A DNA stretch of 64,000 nt from Arthrospira sp. PCC 9108 (lineage in GTDB: Bacteria; Cyanobacteriota; Cyanobacteriia; Cyanobacteriales; Microcoleaceae): the NCBI GenBank assembly GCA_016745315.1, contig CP066886.1:744001-808000 (forward strand). Direction: 5' to 3'. This document shows, piece after piece, positions 28,490 through 37,826 of the stretch (within the stretch, counting starts at the first letter, position 1; each line of letters starts with the position of its first letter). Below the pieces are notes generated by a model. The model saw only the letters and a program-made list of their open reading frames with translations. It was not told the DNA's origin and did no database searches. Both the position numbers and the translations under genes were made by a program.

Positions 28490-28861
28490 ATGGATAATCA
28501 AACCAAATTTTCACACCAAGATAGTGATTCTGGGTCTGACTCCCAGAATCCCACACCGTTGGCATCTGATTCTAATGGTACACCAACCGAAGGATATGTG
28601 TTGAGGCTGTTTGTTTCTGGTCACAGTTTAGCCACAGAAAATACCCTGGAAACTTTGCATCAACTACTTGAGCGATCGCTCAATCACCCTTATACTTTGA
28701 AGGTGATTGATGTACTCAAACACCCGGAACAAGCAGAAGCTAGTCATATTTCGGCTACTCCTACTTTGATGAAGGTCTGGCCGCAACCTAAGCGCCGGAT
28801 TGTCGGAGAACTCAATGATGTGGATACTATTCTAGAACTTTTGGGTGTGCTGGAGGATTAA
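28490..28861 (+). CDS. KaiB-fold (thioredoxin-like) protein
   Basis: A 123-residue protein: a Ser/Asp-rich lead of about 45 residues, then a KaiB-like domain (YVLRLFVSGHSLATENTLETLHQLLE ... YTLKVIDVLKHPEQAEASHISATPTLMKVWP). KaiB and the N-terminal domain of SasA share this fold. With no kinase domain and not next to kaiA or kaiC, it is more likely one of the KaiB-like proteins found outside the clock operon. I chose ATG 28490, which has GAGG nine bases upstream; ATG 28475 and an unsupported frame back to 28370 are alternatives. Confidence 0.75.
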   Translation: MDNQTKFSHQDSDSGSDSQNPTPLASDSNGTPTEGYVLRLFVSGHSLATENTLETLHQLLERSLNHPYTLKVIDVLKHPEQAEASHISATPTLMKVWPQPKRRIVGELNDVDTILELLGVLED

Positions 28862-28866
28862 TAATT

Positions 28867-29550
28867 TTGACGGGTAAGTTAAGATTATCCCAAAACCATT
28901 TCAATCTCCTAGAAACCTGTCCCCGGAAATTTCAGGAGACCTATTTAGATGGGTTGGTCTCTCCGAGAACCTGGGAACAAGAAGAACATCTGGGTTGGGG
29001 AAGTCGTTTTCACCTGTTGATGCAGCAGGGAGAATTGGGTTTGCCAATTCAAGGTTTTATGGCTGAGGATCAGGAGTTACAAACTTGTTTATTAGCCTTG
29101 GTTAAAGAGGCTCCCGAGGTTTTTCAGCCTCAGTATAACTATGTATCGGGAGAATTTCGGGAGGCTGAACATTATCGCACCTGGGGTTTTGGGGATTATG
29201 TTTTAGTGGCGATTTATGATTTATTAATTGCTCATGAAAATCAAGCTCAAATTATTGATTGGAAAACTAATCAACGCTTAATTAATCGGCAGAAATTGGC
29301 GAATAATTGGCAAACGCGGCTTTATCTTTATTTGTTAGTAGAAAGCAGTGACTATAGCCCAGAACAGGTATCTATGACTTACTGGTTTGTGCGTTTAAGA
29401 GGGGATGAAGTACCCCAGAAAATTACTTTTGTTTATGACTCACAGCAGCATGAAAAAAACCACCGCGATTTAACTAAATTGTGCGATCGCCTCAGTCATT
29501 ATCTGCATCAATACCAACGGGGGGAGGCATTCCCCCAGGTGGCATCTTGA
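28867..29550 (+). CDS. PD-(D/E)XK nuclease-fold protein
   Basis: A 227-residue protein starting at TTG 28867, five bases past the KaiB-fold gene. LSQNHFNLLETCPRKFQETYLDG is the typical N-terminal Cys-containing helix of the AddB/RecB-like PDDEXK_1 family, and AQIIDWKTNQR gives the active-site D-x(n)-K, with QTRLYLYLLVE as the following helix. It lacks a helicase partner. The family acts on DNA ends or in repair; a specific role is not known. The tight spacing makes it an operon with the gene before. Confidence 0.82.
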   Translation: MTGKLRLSQNHFNLLETCPRKFQETYLDGLVSPRTWEQEEHLGWGSRFHLLMQQGELGLPIQGFMAEDQELQTCLLALVKEAPEVFQPQYNYVSGEFREAEHYRTWGFGDYVLVAIYDLLIAHENQAQIIDWKTNQRLINRQKLANNWQTRLYLYLLVESSDYSPEQVSMTYWFVRLRGDEVPQKITFVYDSQQHEKNHRDLTKLCDRLSHYLHQYQRGEAFPQVAS

Positions 29551-29594
29551 GGACTCGACAAGGGAGGCGATCGCCTTTCTAGGCTTTCTAGGCT

Positions 29595-30545
29595 TTAATT
29601 TTCCAAAGCCACCGCGCCGCCAACAACTTCCAGGATCTGCTGGGTAATTGAGGCTTGGCGAGCCTTGTTGTAAGACAGGGTAAGGGTTTTCACCAAATCA
29701 CTAGCGTTATCGCTGGCGTTGCTCATAGCAGTCATCCGAGCCGCCAATTCACTAGCGGTAGACTCCTGCCATGCTCGTAGCAATTGGTTAGTCAAAAACA
29801 GAGGCAACAAGGCATTAAGGATCTCAACCGGATCTTGCTCAAAAATCATATCCTGAGCGAGGGCTTCCGGCTCAACATTAACCTTTTCTCTAGTTACATC
29901 AAACTTACCACCTTTGCTAGTGAGGCGAAACACCTCATCATCCTGAGCCTCTAAGCCTTGCAGGTCTAGGGGTAGCAGAGTTTGGGTAACAGGTCGTGAA
30001 CTAATCAGAGAGACAAATTTAGTGTAAATCAACTCAACGCGATCTACTGCTCCCGACTCAAACCAGGTGAGAATTTCATCAGCCGCACCGGATACCTTTT
30101 GTAGATCTGGGGTTTTCTCTGGGTTATCGCGACATTGAGAGATCGGAGCATCCCGACGGGTAAAATGTTGAATAGCTTTGCGACCCACGAGAAGATAGCT
30201 ATATTCCAGGCCTTCCGCTTTCAATTCGGCCGCCCGTGCTTCTGCCCGTTTAATAATATTACTATTGTAGGCTCCACACAGACCCCGGTTTCCTGCCAGC
30301 ACCACCAGTCCCACCTTTTTCACCTCCCGCTGTTGCAGCAGAGGACATTCTACATCCTCAAATTGAAGGCGACCTTGGAGACCATAGAGAACCCCTGCTA
30401 GACGGTCAGCAAAGGGACGGGTAGCTAACACTTGTTCCTGAGCGCGACGCACCTTAGCGGAAGCAACTAGGCGCATTGCTTCGGTAATTTTTTTGGTATT
30501 TTTGACTGACTGAATGCGATCGCGAATCGCTTTTAAGTTTGACAT
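29595..30545 (-). CDS. atpG: ATP synthase gamma subunit
   Basis: A 316-residue gamma subunit (called atpC in cyanobacterial naming), start ATG 30545 giving SNLKAIRDRIQSVKNTKKITEAM, the N-terminal helix of the central shaft. The end is the paired helix SYNKARQASITQQILEVVGGA. The insert near 195-235 (LEAQDDEVFRLTSKGGKFDV) is the photosynthetic-type insertion; like other cyanobacteria it lacks the two redox cysteines of chloroplasts. It is the last gene of the operon, 216 bp after atpA. Confidence 0.95.
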   Translation of the reverse strand: MSNLKAIRDRIQSVKNTKKITEAMRLVASAKVRRAQEQVLATRPFADRLAGVLYGLQGRLQFEDVECPLLQQREVKKVGLVVLAGNRGLCGAYNSNIIKRAEARAAELKAEGLEYSYLLVGRKAIQHFTRRDAPISQCRDNPEKTPDLQKVSGAADEILTWFESGAVDRVELIYTKFVSLISSRPVTQTLLPLDLQGLEAQDDEVFRLTSKGGKFDVTREKVNVEPEALAQDMIFEQDPVEILNALLPLFLTNQLLRAWQESTASELAARMTAMSNASDNASDLVKTLTLSYNKARQASITQQILEVVGGAVALEN

Positions 30546-30761
30546 AGTTTTATGATCAGTAATTGTTATCCACAGACTTAGTAGGACTCTGGGAGTTAAT
30601 CCGGGTTCAAGCAAGAGTTATCTAGTCAATAACAGACTTATATTGAGGAAGGGGGTCAGTTCCCCCTCAGCCCTCAATTGTTGCCTTTCCCGGTTTTAAC
30701 TAATTGGTGCGCCGCAGCATAAAGCGTTTCGTTTCCACCAATGGCTGATCCCGTGCGTGTG

Positions 30762-32279
30762 CTACGCGGAAACTAAGAAAGTCTGCTTAAACTCAGAAAT
30801 TGCCTCTTTCAGCATAGCCTCAGCTTCTTCGGTGAGGACTTTTTGGCTTTGAACAATCTCACCATATTTGGGCTTGCTATTTTTCAGATAATCCCGCAGA
30901 CCTGTAGTAAAGGCTACAACTTTATCTTCGGGAACATCATCAAGATAGCCATTAATACCAGAGTAAATCACAGCTACTTGTTCAAACAGTTGTAGGGGGG
31001 AATTTTGAGGCTGTTTGAGTAATTCTTGCAGACGTTTACCCCGTTCCAACTGGTTACGAGTGGCTTGGTCTAGGTCAGAAGCAAACTGAGAGAAGGCTGC
31101 CAATTCGGCAAACTGAGCTAATTCTAGTTTAACCTTTCCAGCCACTTTCTTCATTGCCTTAGTTTGGGCAGCAGAACCCACACGGGAAACGGAGATACCA
31201 GCATTCACCGCCGGACGCAGACCGGAGTTAAACAGGTCAGCGGACAGGAAGATCTGACCATCAGTAATAGAAATTACGTTAGTGGGGATGTAAGCGGAAA
31301 CGTCACCAGCTTGGGTTTCGATGATTGGTAGGGCTGTCATGCTACCGCCGCCGAGTTCATCATTTAATTTAGCGGCGCGTTCTAACAAACGAGAGTGCAG
31401 GTAGAATACATCTCCGGGGTAGGCTTCACGACCGGGGGGACGACGCAGCAACAGGGACATTTGACGGTAGGCTTGGGCCTGTTTGGAAAGGTCATCGTAA
31501 ATAACCAGGGTGGCTTTACCTTGATACATGAAGTATTCCGCCATGGCTGCTCCGGTGTAGGGAGCTAGGTATTGCAGGGTAGCGGGGTCACTAGCGTTAG
31601 CTGCGACAACAATGGTATAGGGGAGAGCGCCTTTTTCTTCTAGGGTGCTGACCACTTGAGCGACGGTTGAGGCTTTTTGACCGATCGCCACATAAACACA
31701 GATTACATCTTCTTCTTTCTGGTTAATGATGGTATCAATAGCGATCGCTGTTTTACCAGTTTGACGGTCACCGATGATCAATTCCCGTTGACCCCGACCA
31801 ATAGGAATCATGGAGTCAATAGCGGTAATCCCTGTTTGCATAGGTTCACAAACAGAGCGGCGCTCAATAATACCCGGTGCGGGGGATTCTAGCAGACGGG
31901 TATCGGAGGCTTGAATATCTCCCTTACCATCGATAGGACGACCCAGGGAATCAATCACCCGTCCCAGCATAGCTTCTCCCACGGGGACTTGGGCAATTCT
32001 TCCGGTAGCGGTCACAGCGGAACCTTCTTGAATTTCCAGGCCTTCGCCCATGAGTACCGCACCCACGTTATCCTCTTCCAGGTTAAGGGCGATACCAACT
32101 GTTCCATCGGTAAATTCTAGCAGTTCTCCGGCCATGGCTTTATCTAGGCCATAAATCCGGGCAATACCGTCACCAACTTGCAGTACTGTACCCACGTTAG
32201 AAACTTTAACGTCTTGGCCGTACTGTTCGATTTGGTCTTTGATAATATTGGCAATTTCGTCAGGTCTGATGGATACCAT
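30762..32279 (-). CDS. atpA: ATP synthase alpha subunit
   Basis: A 505-residue alpha subunit with Walker A GDRQTGKTAIA (around 170-180) and the ATP synthase alpha/beta signature PAVNAGISVSRVGSAAQT. It forms the non-catalytic nucleotide sites of F1. It is 66 bp from atpH. The beta and epsilon genes are not in this window, as usual in cyanobacteria where they form a separate operon. Confidence 0.97.
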   Translation of the reverse strand: MVSIRPDEIANIIKDQIEQYGQDVKVSNVGTVLQVGDGIARIYGLDKAMAGELLEFTDGTVGIALNLEEDNVGAVLMGEGLEIQEGSAVTATGRIAQVPVGEAMLGRVIDSLGRPIDGKGDIQASDTRLLESPAPGIIERRSVCEPMQTGITAIDSMIPIGRGQRELIIGDRQTGKTAIAIDTIINQKEEDVICVYVAIGQKASTVAQVVSTLEEKGALPYTIVVAANASDPATLQYLAPYTGAAMAEYFMYQGKATLVIYDDLSKQAQAYRQMSLLLRRPPGREAYPGDVFYLHSRLLERAAKLNDELGGGSMTALPIIETQAGDVSAYIPTNVISITDGQIFLSADLFNSGLRPAVNAGISVSRVGSAAQTKAMKKVAGKVKLELAQFAELAAFSQFASDLDQATRNQLERGKRLQELLKQPQNSPLQLFEQVAVIYSGINGYLDDVPEDKVVAFTTGLRDYLKNSKPKYGEIVQSQKVLTEEAEAMLKEAISEFKQTFLVSA

Positions 32280-32345
32280 AGTTAGTGTTTGTGATCCGTT
32301 GCTAAAGGTTAAACTAAGATAAATGGCTAAGTTGTCGGCGAATTA

Positions 32346-32894
32346 TTAACCGACAGTTAGGCTCATACCAATGCGGCGCAGTTGTCCTCGGATGCTGGCA
32401 TCAAACAATTGGGAACCCGCTTTAATGATGACACCACCGAGGATCTCGCGATCGATTTTCAGATCCAGCTCTACATTTTGCGCCCCAGTTCTAGCCTTGA
32501 TCTGCTCAACAACCATGTGTTTTTGGCCGTCGTTTAGCTCTACCGCCGAGGTAACTTCTGCCAAAACTGTTTGATTAAGTTTCCGCAACAAAGCCAAGTA
32601 TTCTTGGGCTATTTCTGCTAGAAATAGGATGCGACCGCGATCTACTAGGAGCATTAAGAAGTTCCGCAAGTAGGGGTGTACTTCCTCTCCTAACATTCGT
32701 GTAATCACGGCTTTTTTATCTTCTCCTTTCACCACCGGACTGCCTAAAAAATCCTGTAGTTCGGGGGAATTTTTGAGCAAATCAATAAGCGATCGCATTT
32801 GATTGCCAAAATCTTCCGTGAGATTATTTGACTTAGCCACAGACATCAAAGCCGTGGCGTAGGGTTCTACTAATTGACCAACAATTGAACTCAT
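32346..32894 (-). CDS. atpH: ATP synthase delta subunit
   Basis: A 182-residue delta (OSCP-type) subunit (atpD in cyanobacterial naming). It begins VGQLVEPYATALMSVAKSNN and ends ILGGVIIKAGSQLFDASIRGQL, the conserved C-terminal block. It joins F1 to the peripheral stalk b/b'. It overlaps atpF by 4 bp (ATGA). Confidence 0.95.
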   Translation of the reverse strand: MSSIVGQLVEPYATALMSVAKSNNLTEDFGNQMRSLIDLLKNSPELQDFLGSPVVKGEDKKAVITRMLGEEVHPYLRNFLMLLVDRGRILFLAEIAQEYLALLRKLNQTVLAEVTSAVELNDGQKHMVVEQIKARTGAQNVELDLKIDREILGGVIIKAGSQLFDASIRGQLRRIGMSLTVG

Positions 32895-33424
32895 GAACCT
32901 CCTCCAAGTAAAGCCAAGGAGCGATCTACCAGTTGTTGCTGGGAATTTTCATCTAGGCGTTCTCTAATTTGCCCTTCGGCGCGTTCCAACGCTTGAGACA
33001 CAGCCAAAGCCCGCAACTGAGCGATCGCCCTACTTCTTTCCGCTTCCAAATCCTGATTAGCCGTCAGCTTCATCTGTTCAACATCTGCCTTAGCACGAGC
33101 TGCAATTTGCTCTCTAATCACTTCGGCACGTTCCACAGCAGAGGCTTTAATTCTTTCAGCTTCCGCCTTAGCTTGAGCCAAATTTTCTTGTTGTTCAGCC
33201 AGAGCTTTTTCAGCTTCTTTCAAACGTTGATCGGCTTCTTGAATTGCTTGCTCAATTTGAGCGCGTCTTTCACTCAAAATTTTATTGAGAAAGCCCCGCC
33301 CATAGTAAACTAGCAAACCAATAATAATGCCTAAGTTTATCAGGTTAGTTTCAAACAGATTAAAATTCAGTCCAAAACCACCCTCATGACTGGCTTCTGT
33401 CGCCAGTAATACAAGATTCACCAT
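32891..33424 (-). CDS. atpF: ATP synthase subunit b
   Basis: A 177-residue b subunit: an N-terminal membrane helix (NLINLGIIIGLLVYYG, about 29-44) followed by a long charged coiled coil rich in Glu/Ala/Gln. It makes the peripheral stalk together with b'. It follows the b' gene after 127 bp. Confidence 0.94.
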   Translation of the reverse strand: MVNLVLLATEASHEGGFGLNFNLFETNLINLGIIIGLLVYYGRGFLNKILSERRAQIEQAIQEADQRLKEAEKALAEQQENLAQAKAEAERIKASAVERAEVIREQIAARAKADVEQMKLTANQDLEAERSRAIAQLRALAVSQALERAEGQIRERLDENSQQQLVDRSLALLGGGS

Positions 33425-33551
33425 CTTCCTCTTCTCATAATTTCATGTGATTGCCCTTTCCTCAACCGCCGACTGGCTTAATTAGGGATGGTATGTAGGC
33501 TTAACTTTTCCCCCATTTCTAGGGGATTGAAAATAATTGGTGAGAGGACAG

Positions 33552-34037
33552 CTACCCAATCATTCCAGCTCCTAAAAGTTTATCAAGAATCTGGCGACTA
33601 ATAGAGTCTACCTGTTGTTCCAAACCTTTTCGAGCCTCGATTTTATTTTGTTCAATTTCTTGATAAGCTGCTTCTCTAATTTTCTGAGCTTCTTGTTGAG
33701 CCGCTGCCATTTCCCTAGCCGCAATTTTTTGAGCTTCAGCCTGAGCATTAATAATTAGTTGTTGAGACTCTTTACGAGTTTCTGCCAACTCCAGCTCATA
33801 CTGTTTAGCCAAACTTTCTGCCTTGCTCAAACGTTCTTTAGCACTCAGCTTATTTTGGCGAATGTAGTCAGCCCTAGAATCAATGGCATTTCCCAAGGGC
33901 TTGTAAAAAATTTGGTTTAAGATAGCTGCCAGAATTAGAAATTGTACAGCCATCAATGGCAGTGTAGCATCAAAATCAAACAGACTACTCTCCGTAGCTG
34001 CCTCTTCTACGGCCAGCAGAATTGTCGAGTGTATCAT
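33552..34037 (-). CDS. ATP synthase subunit b'
   Basis: A 161-residue b' subunit (atpG in cyanobacterial naming), the divergent second b of photosynthetic organisms. The membrane helix LPLMAVQFLILAAILNQIFY and KPLGNAIDSRADYIRQNKLSAKER are typical; the rest is coiled coil. It follows the c-subunit gene after 130 bp. Confidence 0.93.
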   Translation of the reverse strand: MIHSTILLAVEEAATESSLFDFDATLPLMAVQFLILAAILNQIFYKPLGNAIDSRADYIRQNKLSAKERLSKAESLAKQYELELAETRKESQQLIINAQAEAQKIAAREMAAAQQEAQKIREAAYQEIEQNKIEARKGLEQQVDSISRQILDKLLGAGMIG

Positions 34038-34107
34038 TTTTTTGAAGGGTGTTAACCAATGGGCTTGCGAACTTTCTTTTTTTTTCAGACCACCATAAAT
34101 GGGTAGA

Positions 34108-34163
34108 TTTCAGATTTGAGACTAGATAAATCCGCCCAAATCCGAAATCTAAGAAATCTGAAA
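34108..34163. repeat. Inverted repeat between the c and b' genes
   Basis: TTTCAGATTT (34108-34117) and AAATCTGAAA (34154-34163) are perfect 10-bp inverted arms with a 36-nt loop. A stem between a high-copy c subunit and lower-copy stalk subunits could act in RNA processing or attenuation to set stoichiometry; this is inference. Confidence 0.5.
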
Positions 34164-34167
34164 ATAT

Positions 34168-34416
34168 CTATACGAAGGGGTTGGCAAACAGCAACACCAG
34201 AGCCACTACCAGACCGTAAATAGTCAGTGCTTCCATGAAAGCCAAGCTCAACAGCAGAGTTCCACGAATTTTACCTTCAGCTTCAGGCTGACGCGCAATC
34301 CCTTCCACCGCTTGACCAGCAGCTTGACCTTGACCCAGACCAGGTCCAATAGAGCCTATACCTACTGCGAGAGCAGCAGCGATTACGGAGGCGGCAGTAG
34401 TTAAATTAGATTCCAT
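34168..34416 (-). CDS. atpE: ATP synthase subunit c
   Basis: An 82-residue c subunit (atpH in cyanobacterial naming), start ATG 34416. Two membrane helices flank the polar loop RQPEAEGKIRG; the proton-binding carboxylate is E62 in LAFMEALTIYG. A ring of these turns the rotor. The longer frame from 34482 is not used: ATG 34416 gives the invariant ESNLTTAASVIAAALAVG start. Confidence 0.97.
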   Translation of the reverse strand: MESNLTTAASVIAAALAVGIGSIGPGLGQGQAAGQAVEGIARQPEAEGKIRGTLLLSLAFMEALTIYGLVVALVLLFANPFV

Positions 34417-34539
34417 AGTTGGTTTTGACCTCAATAAAAAAAGTTGACAAGTGAAATTAAGGGTTGGATTTTTAGCCCCCAAACAATCTTATCAGTTTGT
34501 TGGCATTTTAACTGAACAAATTGCTCAAACCGAATCAAA

Positions 34540-35295
34540 CTACTCGTGATGTTCTTCGCCGTGTCCTTCCATGGCTTCCGCGATGTAGTTAGCGGCTAGA
34601 GTCGCAAAAATCAGGGCTTGAATTGAACCGAGAAATAGACCCAAAACCATCATCGGGATTGGCACAAATAGCGGCACCAACAGCACCAGAACACCGACTA
34701 CCAACTCATCGGCCACGACGTTCCCAAATAAACGGAAACTGAGGGACAGAGGTTTAGTAAAGTCTTCCAGAATGTTGATCGGTAATAAGATGGGTGTCGG
34801 CTGAATATATTTCAGCAGATATCCCAAACCTCTACGGCTAAACCCTGCATAAAAGTAAGCCAGGGATGTTAGCAGTGCTAAGGCTACCGTGGTATTAATG
34901 TCATTAGTTGGGGCTGCCAATTCACTGTTAGGGATTTCAAATACCCTCCAGGGAACTAATGCACCAGACCAGTTAGACACAAGGATGAACAAGAATAATG
35001 TACCAACAAAAGGTACCCACGGACGATATTCTTTTTCCCCTATCTGATTTTTCACCAGATCGCGAATAAATTCTAGGGCATACTCCATAAAGTTCTGTAT
35101 ACCGCTGGGGATTGTCTGAATATTTCGCGTTGCCGAAATTGATAGTAGCAGGAGTACGCCAATCACGAACCAGGAGGTCATAAATACCTGTCCATGGATT
35201 CGCAGATTACCGATATTCCAGTAAAAGTGTTTGCCAACTTCCAATTCCGCAAAGGGAAGTGAACCAAAGGCGTTTACAACATCAAACATTTGCAT
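34540..35295 (-). CDS. atpB: ATP synthase subunit a
   Basis: A 251-residue a subunit (atpI in cyanobacterial naming), a membrane protein with five to six helices. The essential arginine is in LSLSFRLFGNVVADEL, and the C-terminal helix carries QALIFATLAANYIAEA. It forms the proton half-channels next to the c ring. It is 58 bp after atp1. Confidence 0.96.
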   Translation of the reverse strand: MQMFDVVNAFGSLPFAELEVGKHFYWNIGNLRIHGQVFMTSWFVIGVLLLLSISATRNIQTIPSGIQNFMEYALEFIRDLVKNQIGEKEYRPWVPFVGTLFLFILVSNWSGALVPWRVFEIPNSELAAPTNDINTTVALALLTSLAYFYAGFSRRGLGYLLKYIQPTPILLPINILEDFTKPLSLSFRLFGNVVADELVVGVLVLLVPLFVPIPMMVLGLFLGSIQALIFATLAANYIAEAMEGHGEEHHE

Positions 35296-35353
35296 TTAGG
35301 AGAGTTCCCCTATAGGTCAAGGAGTGGAGAATAATTACAACAGTATTTTTACG

Positions 35354-35764
35354 TCATGGGTTGGGCCTAACCAATAGGCGTAACGTATAGACTAGCAGGG
35401 CGGCTTTATAGGTGAGAAACCCCAGAAAAATCGGTAAGATTTTGAGTTGATTCAATTGAGTAGCCACAATTATCAGGGCTGCGAACACAGCTAAACGATT
35501 TTTGCTTGGGGATAATTTTTGTGTCCCAATTCGTTCCACGTCTTTCCCCAGCATTCTCAAGTAGACGACACTCAACAGGGCTCCCAAGAGGTAATTTAGG
35601 GCAATGGTCCAGGGATAGAACCAATAAACCACCAGGAAGATTACCACTGCCAGCACAATAGTAGTGAGCAACAACTCCCGTTGAAGCTGATAATACTCTC
35701 CCATAGAGGAGTCTGGCTCCTGAACGGGAGACCCCATCTCTACAGTATCCCCGGCATCAGACAT
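35354..35764 (-). CDS. atp1: Atp1/UncI-like ATP synthase operon protein
   Basis: A 136-residue membrane protein with about four helices, first gene of the operon. Its place before subunit a and its sequence (ALNYLLGALLSVVYLRMLGKDVERIG) match cyanobacterial Atp1, the AtpI/UncI-like protein thought to assist c-ring assembly. The gene order atp1-a-c-b'-b-delta-alpha-gamma is the standard cyanobacterial one. Confidence 0.88.
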   Translation of the reverse strand: MSDAGDTVEMGSPVQEPDSSMGEYYQLQRELLLTTIVLAVVIFLVVYWFYPWTIALNYLLGALLSVVYLRMLGKDVERIGTQKLSPSKNRLAVFAALIIVATQLNQLKILPIFLGFLTYKAALLVYTLRLLVRPNP

Positions 35765-35909
35765 AAGTTACAGCGATATGATCGGCACGTTTACCCACGG
35801 CGTGAACTCCACGAAGCTCTCTAGTGAAGCTTTGTAAGCCAACACAAATAATATCACGGAACGGAAACAATACTTAAAATAAAATTAATTGTTCCCTGAG
35901 TACAGAAAT

Positions 35910-37715
35910 TTACAGAGATTGGCTAATTTTTTGTTGAAGTAGGGAAACTACTTGTTCTATGGGGACTTCGGAGGATTCATGGTCAGCTCGTTGCACTAAC
36001 TCAACTTTACCGGATTTGATGGCTCTCCCTGTGACTATGCGATAGGGAATCCCCACTAGGTCAGCATCTTTGAATTTTACCCCGGCTCTTTCGTTGCGGT
36101 CATCTAGTAGGGTTTCGACTCCGGCTTGGTTAAGTTGGCTGTAGAGTTGTTGAGCGATCGCCATTTGTTGATTATCGCTGACATTAGGAACTGTAATGAT
36201 GACGTGATAGGGAGCGATCGCCACTGGCCAGATTATACCGTCTTTGTTATATGACTGTTCTACCGCCGCCTGAGCCAAACGAGACACTCCCACCCCATAG
36301 CATCCCATAACCAGGGGTAAATCCTCACCTGTTTCGCTGGTATAGGTAGCTCCCATAGCTTGAGAGTATTTTGTACCGAGTTGGAAGATATGACCTACTT
36401 CTATTCCCCTGGCGCTTTCCAAGGTTTGGCTTGGGTCATGGATACTGCGATCGCCTTTTTGAGCCTTCCGCAAATCAGCGACCAAATCGGGGAGTTTAAA
36501 TTCCTGTCCCCAATTAGCACCAACGACGTGATAACCGGACTGATTAGAACCTGTGACAAAGTTCTGCAATTCAACGGCTGTGTTATCAACCAATCGCAGG
36601 AATTTCGGGGCTATTTGCTTATTATCGCTGATAATGTAGTCATCTTCGAGTGAGGGGGCGATATATCCCAAGGGCAAAGGTTTACTCGCCCATTTTGCTT
36701 GTGTCTCTGGGTCGGGAACTGTGAGGGATAATAAGGCTTTCCCCCCATAGCGACTAGCAGCATTAGTGAGTTGATTGTGCAACTTCACCTCATTGACATC
36801 TTGATCACCGCGAATACTAACCAGGACTAAAACGGTGATTCCGTTATCATAGACTGCCTGATATAGCACATTTTTGACAACTTGGGTGGGGGAACATTTG
36901 AGAAACTCACAGAGGGTGGCGATCGTAGGGGTATTAGGGGTTTCGAGTTTTTGGTAGGTAGTAAAACCGGAGGCTACCGCATCAGGGGGTAAAGATACAG
37001 CCTTTTCGACATTAGCCGCATATTTTCCGTCAGGGGTGTATAGTACCTCATCTTCCCCAGCATCAGCTAAAACCATAAACTCCTGGGAACCAGACCCACC
37101 AATAGCGCCAGAATCAGCTTCTACTGCACAGAAATCTAACCCACAGCGTCGCAAGATATTACGATAGGCGCGATCCATATCTTGATAGGTTTGTTTCAGG
37201 CTATCTTCGCTGGTGTGGAATGAGTAGCCATCTTTCATAATAAATTCACGGCCACGCATTAAGCCAAATCGCGGGCGGATCTCGTCTCTAAATTTAGTTT
37301 GGATCTGATATAAATGTAGGGGCAGTTGTTGGTACGAGCGGATCATGTCCCTGGCTACGGCGGTAATTACCTCTTCGTGGGTGGGTCCGAGAGCGAGAGA
37401 GCGATCGCGTCTATCTTTCAGGGAAAACATGATACCTTCTGCTTTCGTGTAGGTATCCCAGCGCCCTGACTCTTTCCATAGTTCGGAGGGTTGAACCTGG
37501 GGAAGTAGACATTCCTGCGCCCCGGTAGCGTTCATTTCTTCTCTCACAATTTGGGAGACTTTCTGTAGCACCCGCCACATTAGGGGTAAATAGGCGTAAA
37601 CTCCGCTACCGATACGACGGATATAGCCAGCGCGGAGGAGGAGTTTATGGCTAGGGATTTCTGCCTCTGTCGGGTCTTCCCGCAGGGTGACAAAGAGCAT
37701 TTGGGAAAGTCGCAT
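35910..37715 (-). CDS. proS: Prolyl-tRNA synthetase
   Basis: A bacterial-type ProRS of about 601 residues from ATG 37715 (an in-frame ATG at 37751 adds 12). Class II motifs are seen: RRIGSGVYAYLPLMWRVLQK, motif 2 KFRDEIRPRFGLMRGREFIMKD, the YbaK-like editing insertion (about 225-395) and motif 3 GCYGVGVSRLAQA, then the anticodon-binding domain. It charges tRNA-Pro. It is 145 bp from atp1 on the same strand; probably an independent gene. Confidence 0.96.
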   Translation of the reverse strand: MRLSQMLFVTLREDPTEAEIPSHKLLLRAGYIRRIGSGVYAYLPLMWRVLQKVSQIVREEMNATGAQECLLPQVQPSELWKESGRWDTYTKAEGIMFSLKDRRDRSLALGPTHEEVITAVARDMIRSYQQLPLHLYQIQTKFRDEIRPRFGLMRGREFIMKDGYSFHTSEDSLKQTYQDMDRAYRNILRRCGLDFCAVEADSGAIGGSGSQEFMVLADAGEDEVLYTPDGKYAANVEKAVSLPPDAVASGFTTYQKLETPNTPTIATLCEFLKCSPTQVVKNVLYQAVYDNGITVLVLVSIRGDQDVNEVKLHNQLTNAASRYGGKALLSLTVPDPETQAKWASKPLPLGYIAPSLEDDYIISDNKQIAPKFLRLVDNTAVELQNFVTGSNQSGYHVVGANWGQEFKLPDLVADLRKAQKGDRSIHDPSQTLESARGIEVGHIFQLGTKYSQAMGATYTSETGEDLPLVMGCYGVGVSRLAQAAVEQSYNKDGIIWPVAIAPYHVIITVPNVSDNQQMAIAQQLYSQLNQAGVETLLDDRNERAGVKFKDADLVGIPYRIVTGRAIKSGKVELVQRADHESSEVPIEQVVSLLQQKISQSL

Positions 37716-37826
37716 CGGTTTGGTTTCCAGAGATATTACGCAACTTTCCATTATAGCAGATATATTTATCCCCTGTCAAGCATATTATGAGTAATTCCCC
37801 AGGGAGATTAGGTGGGGGTAGTGATT

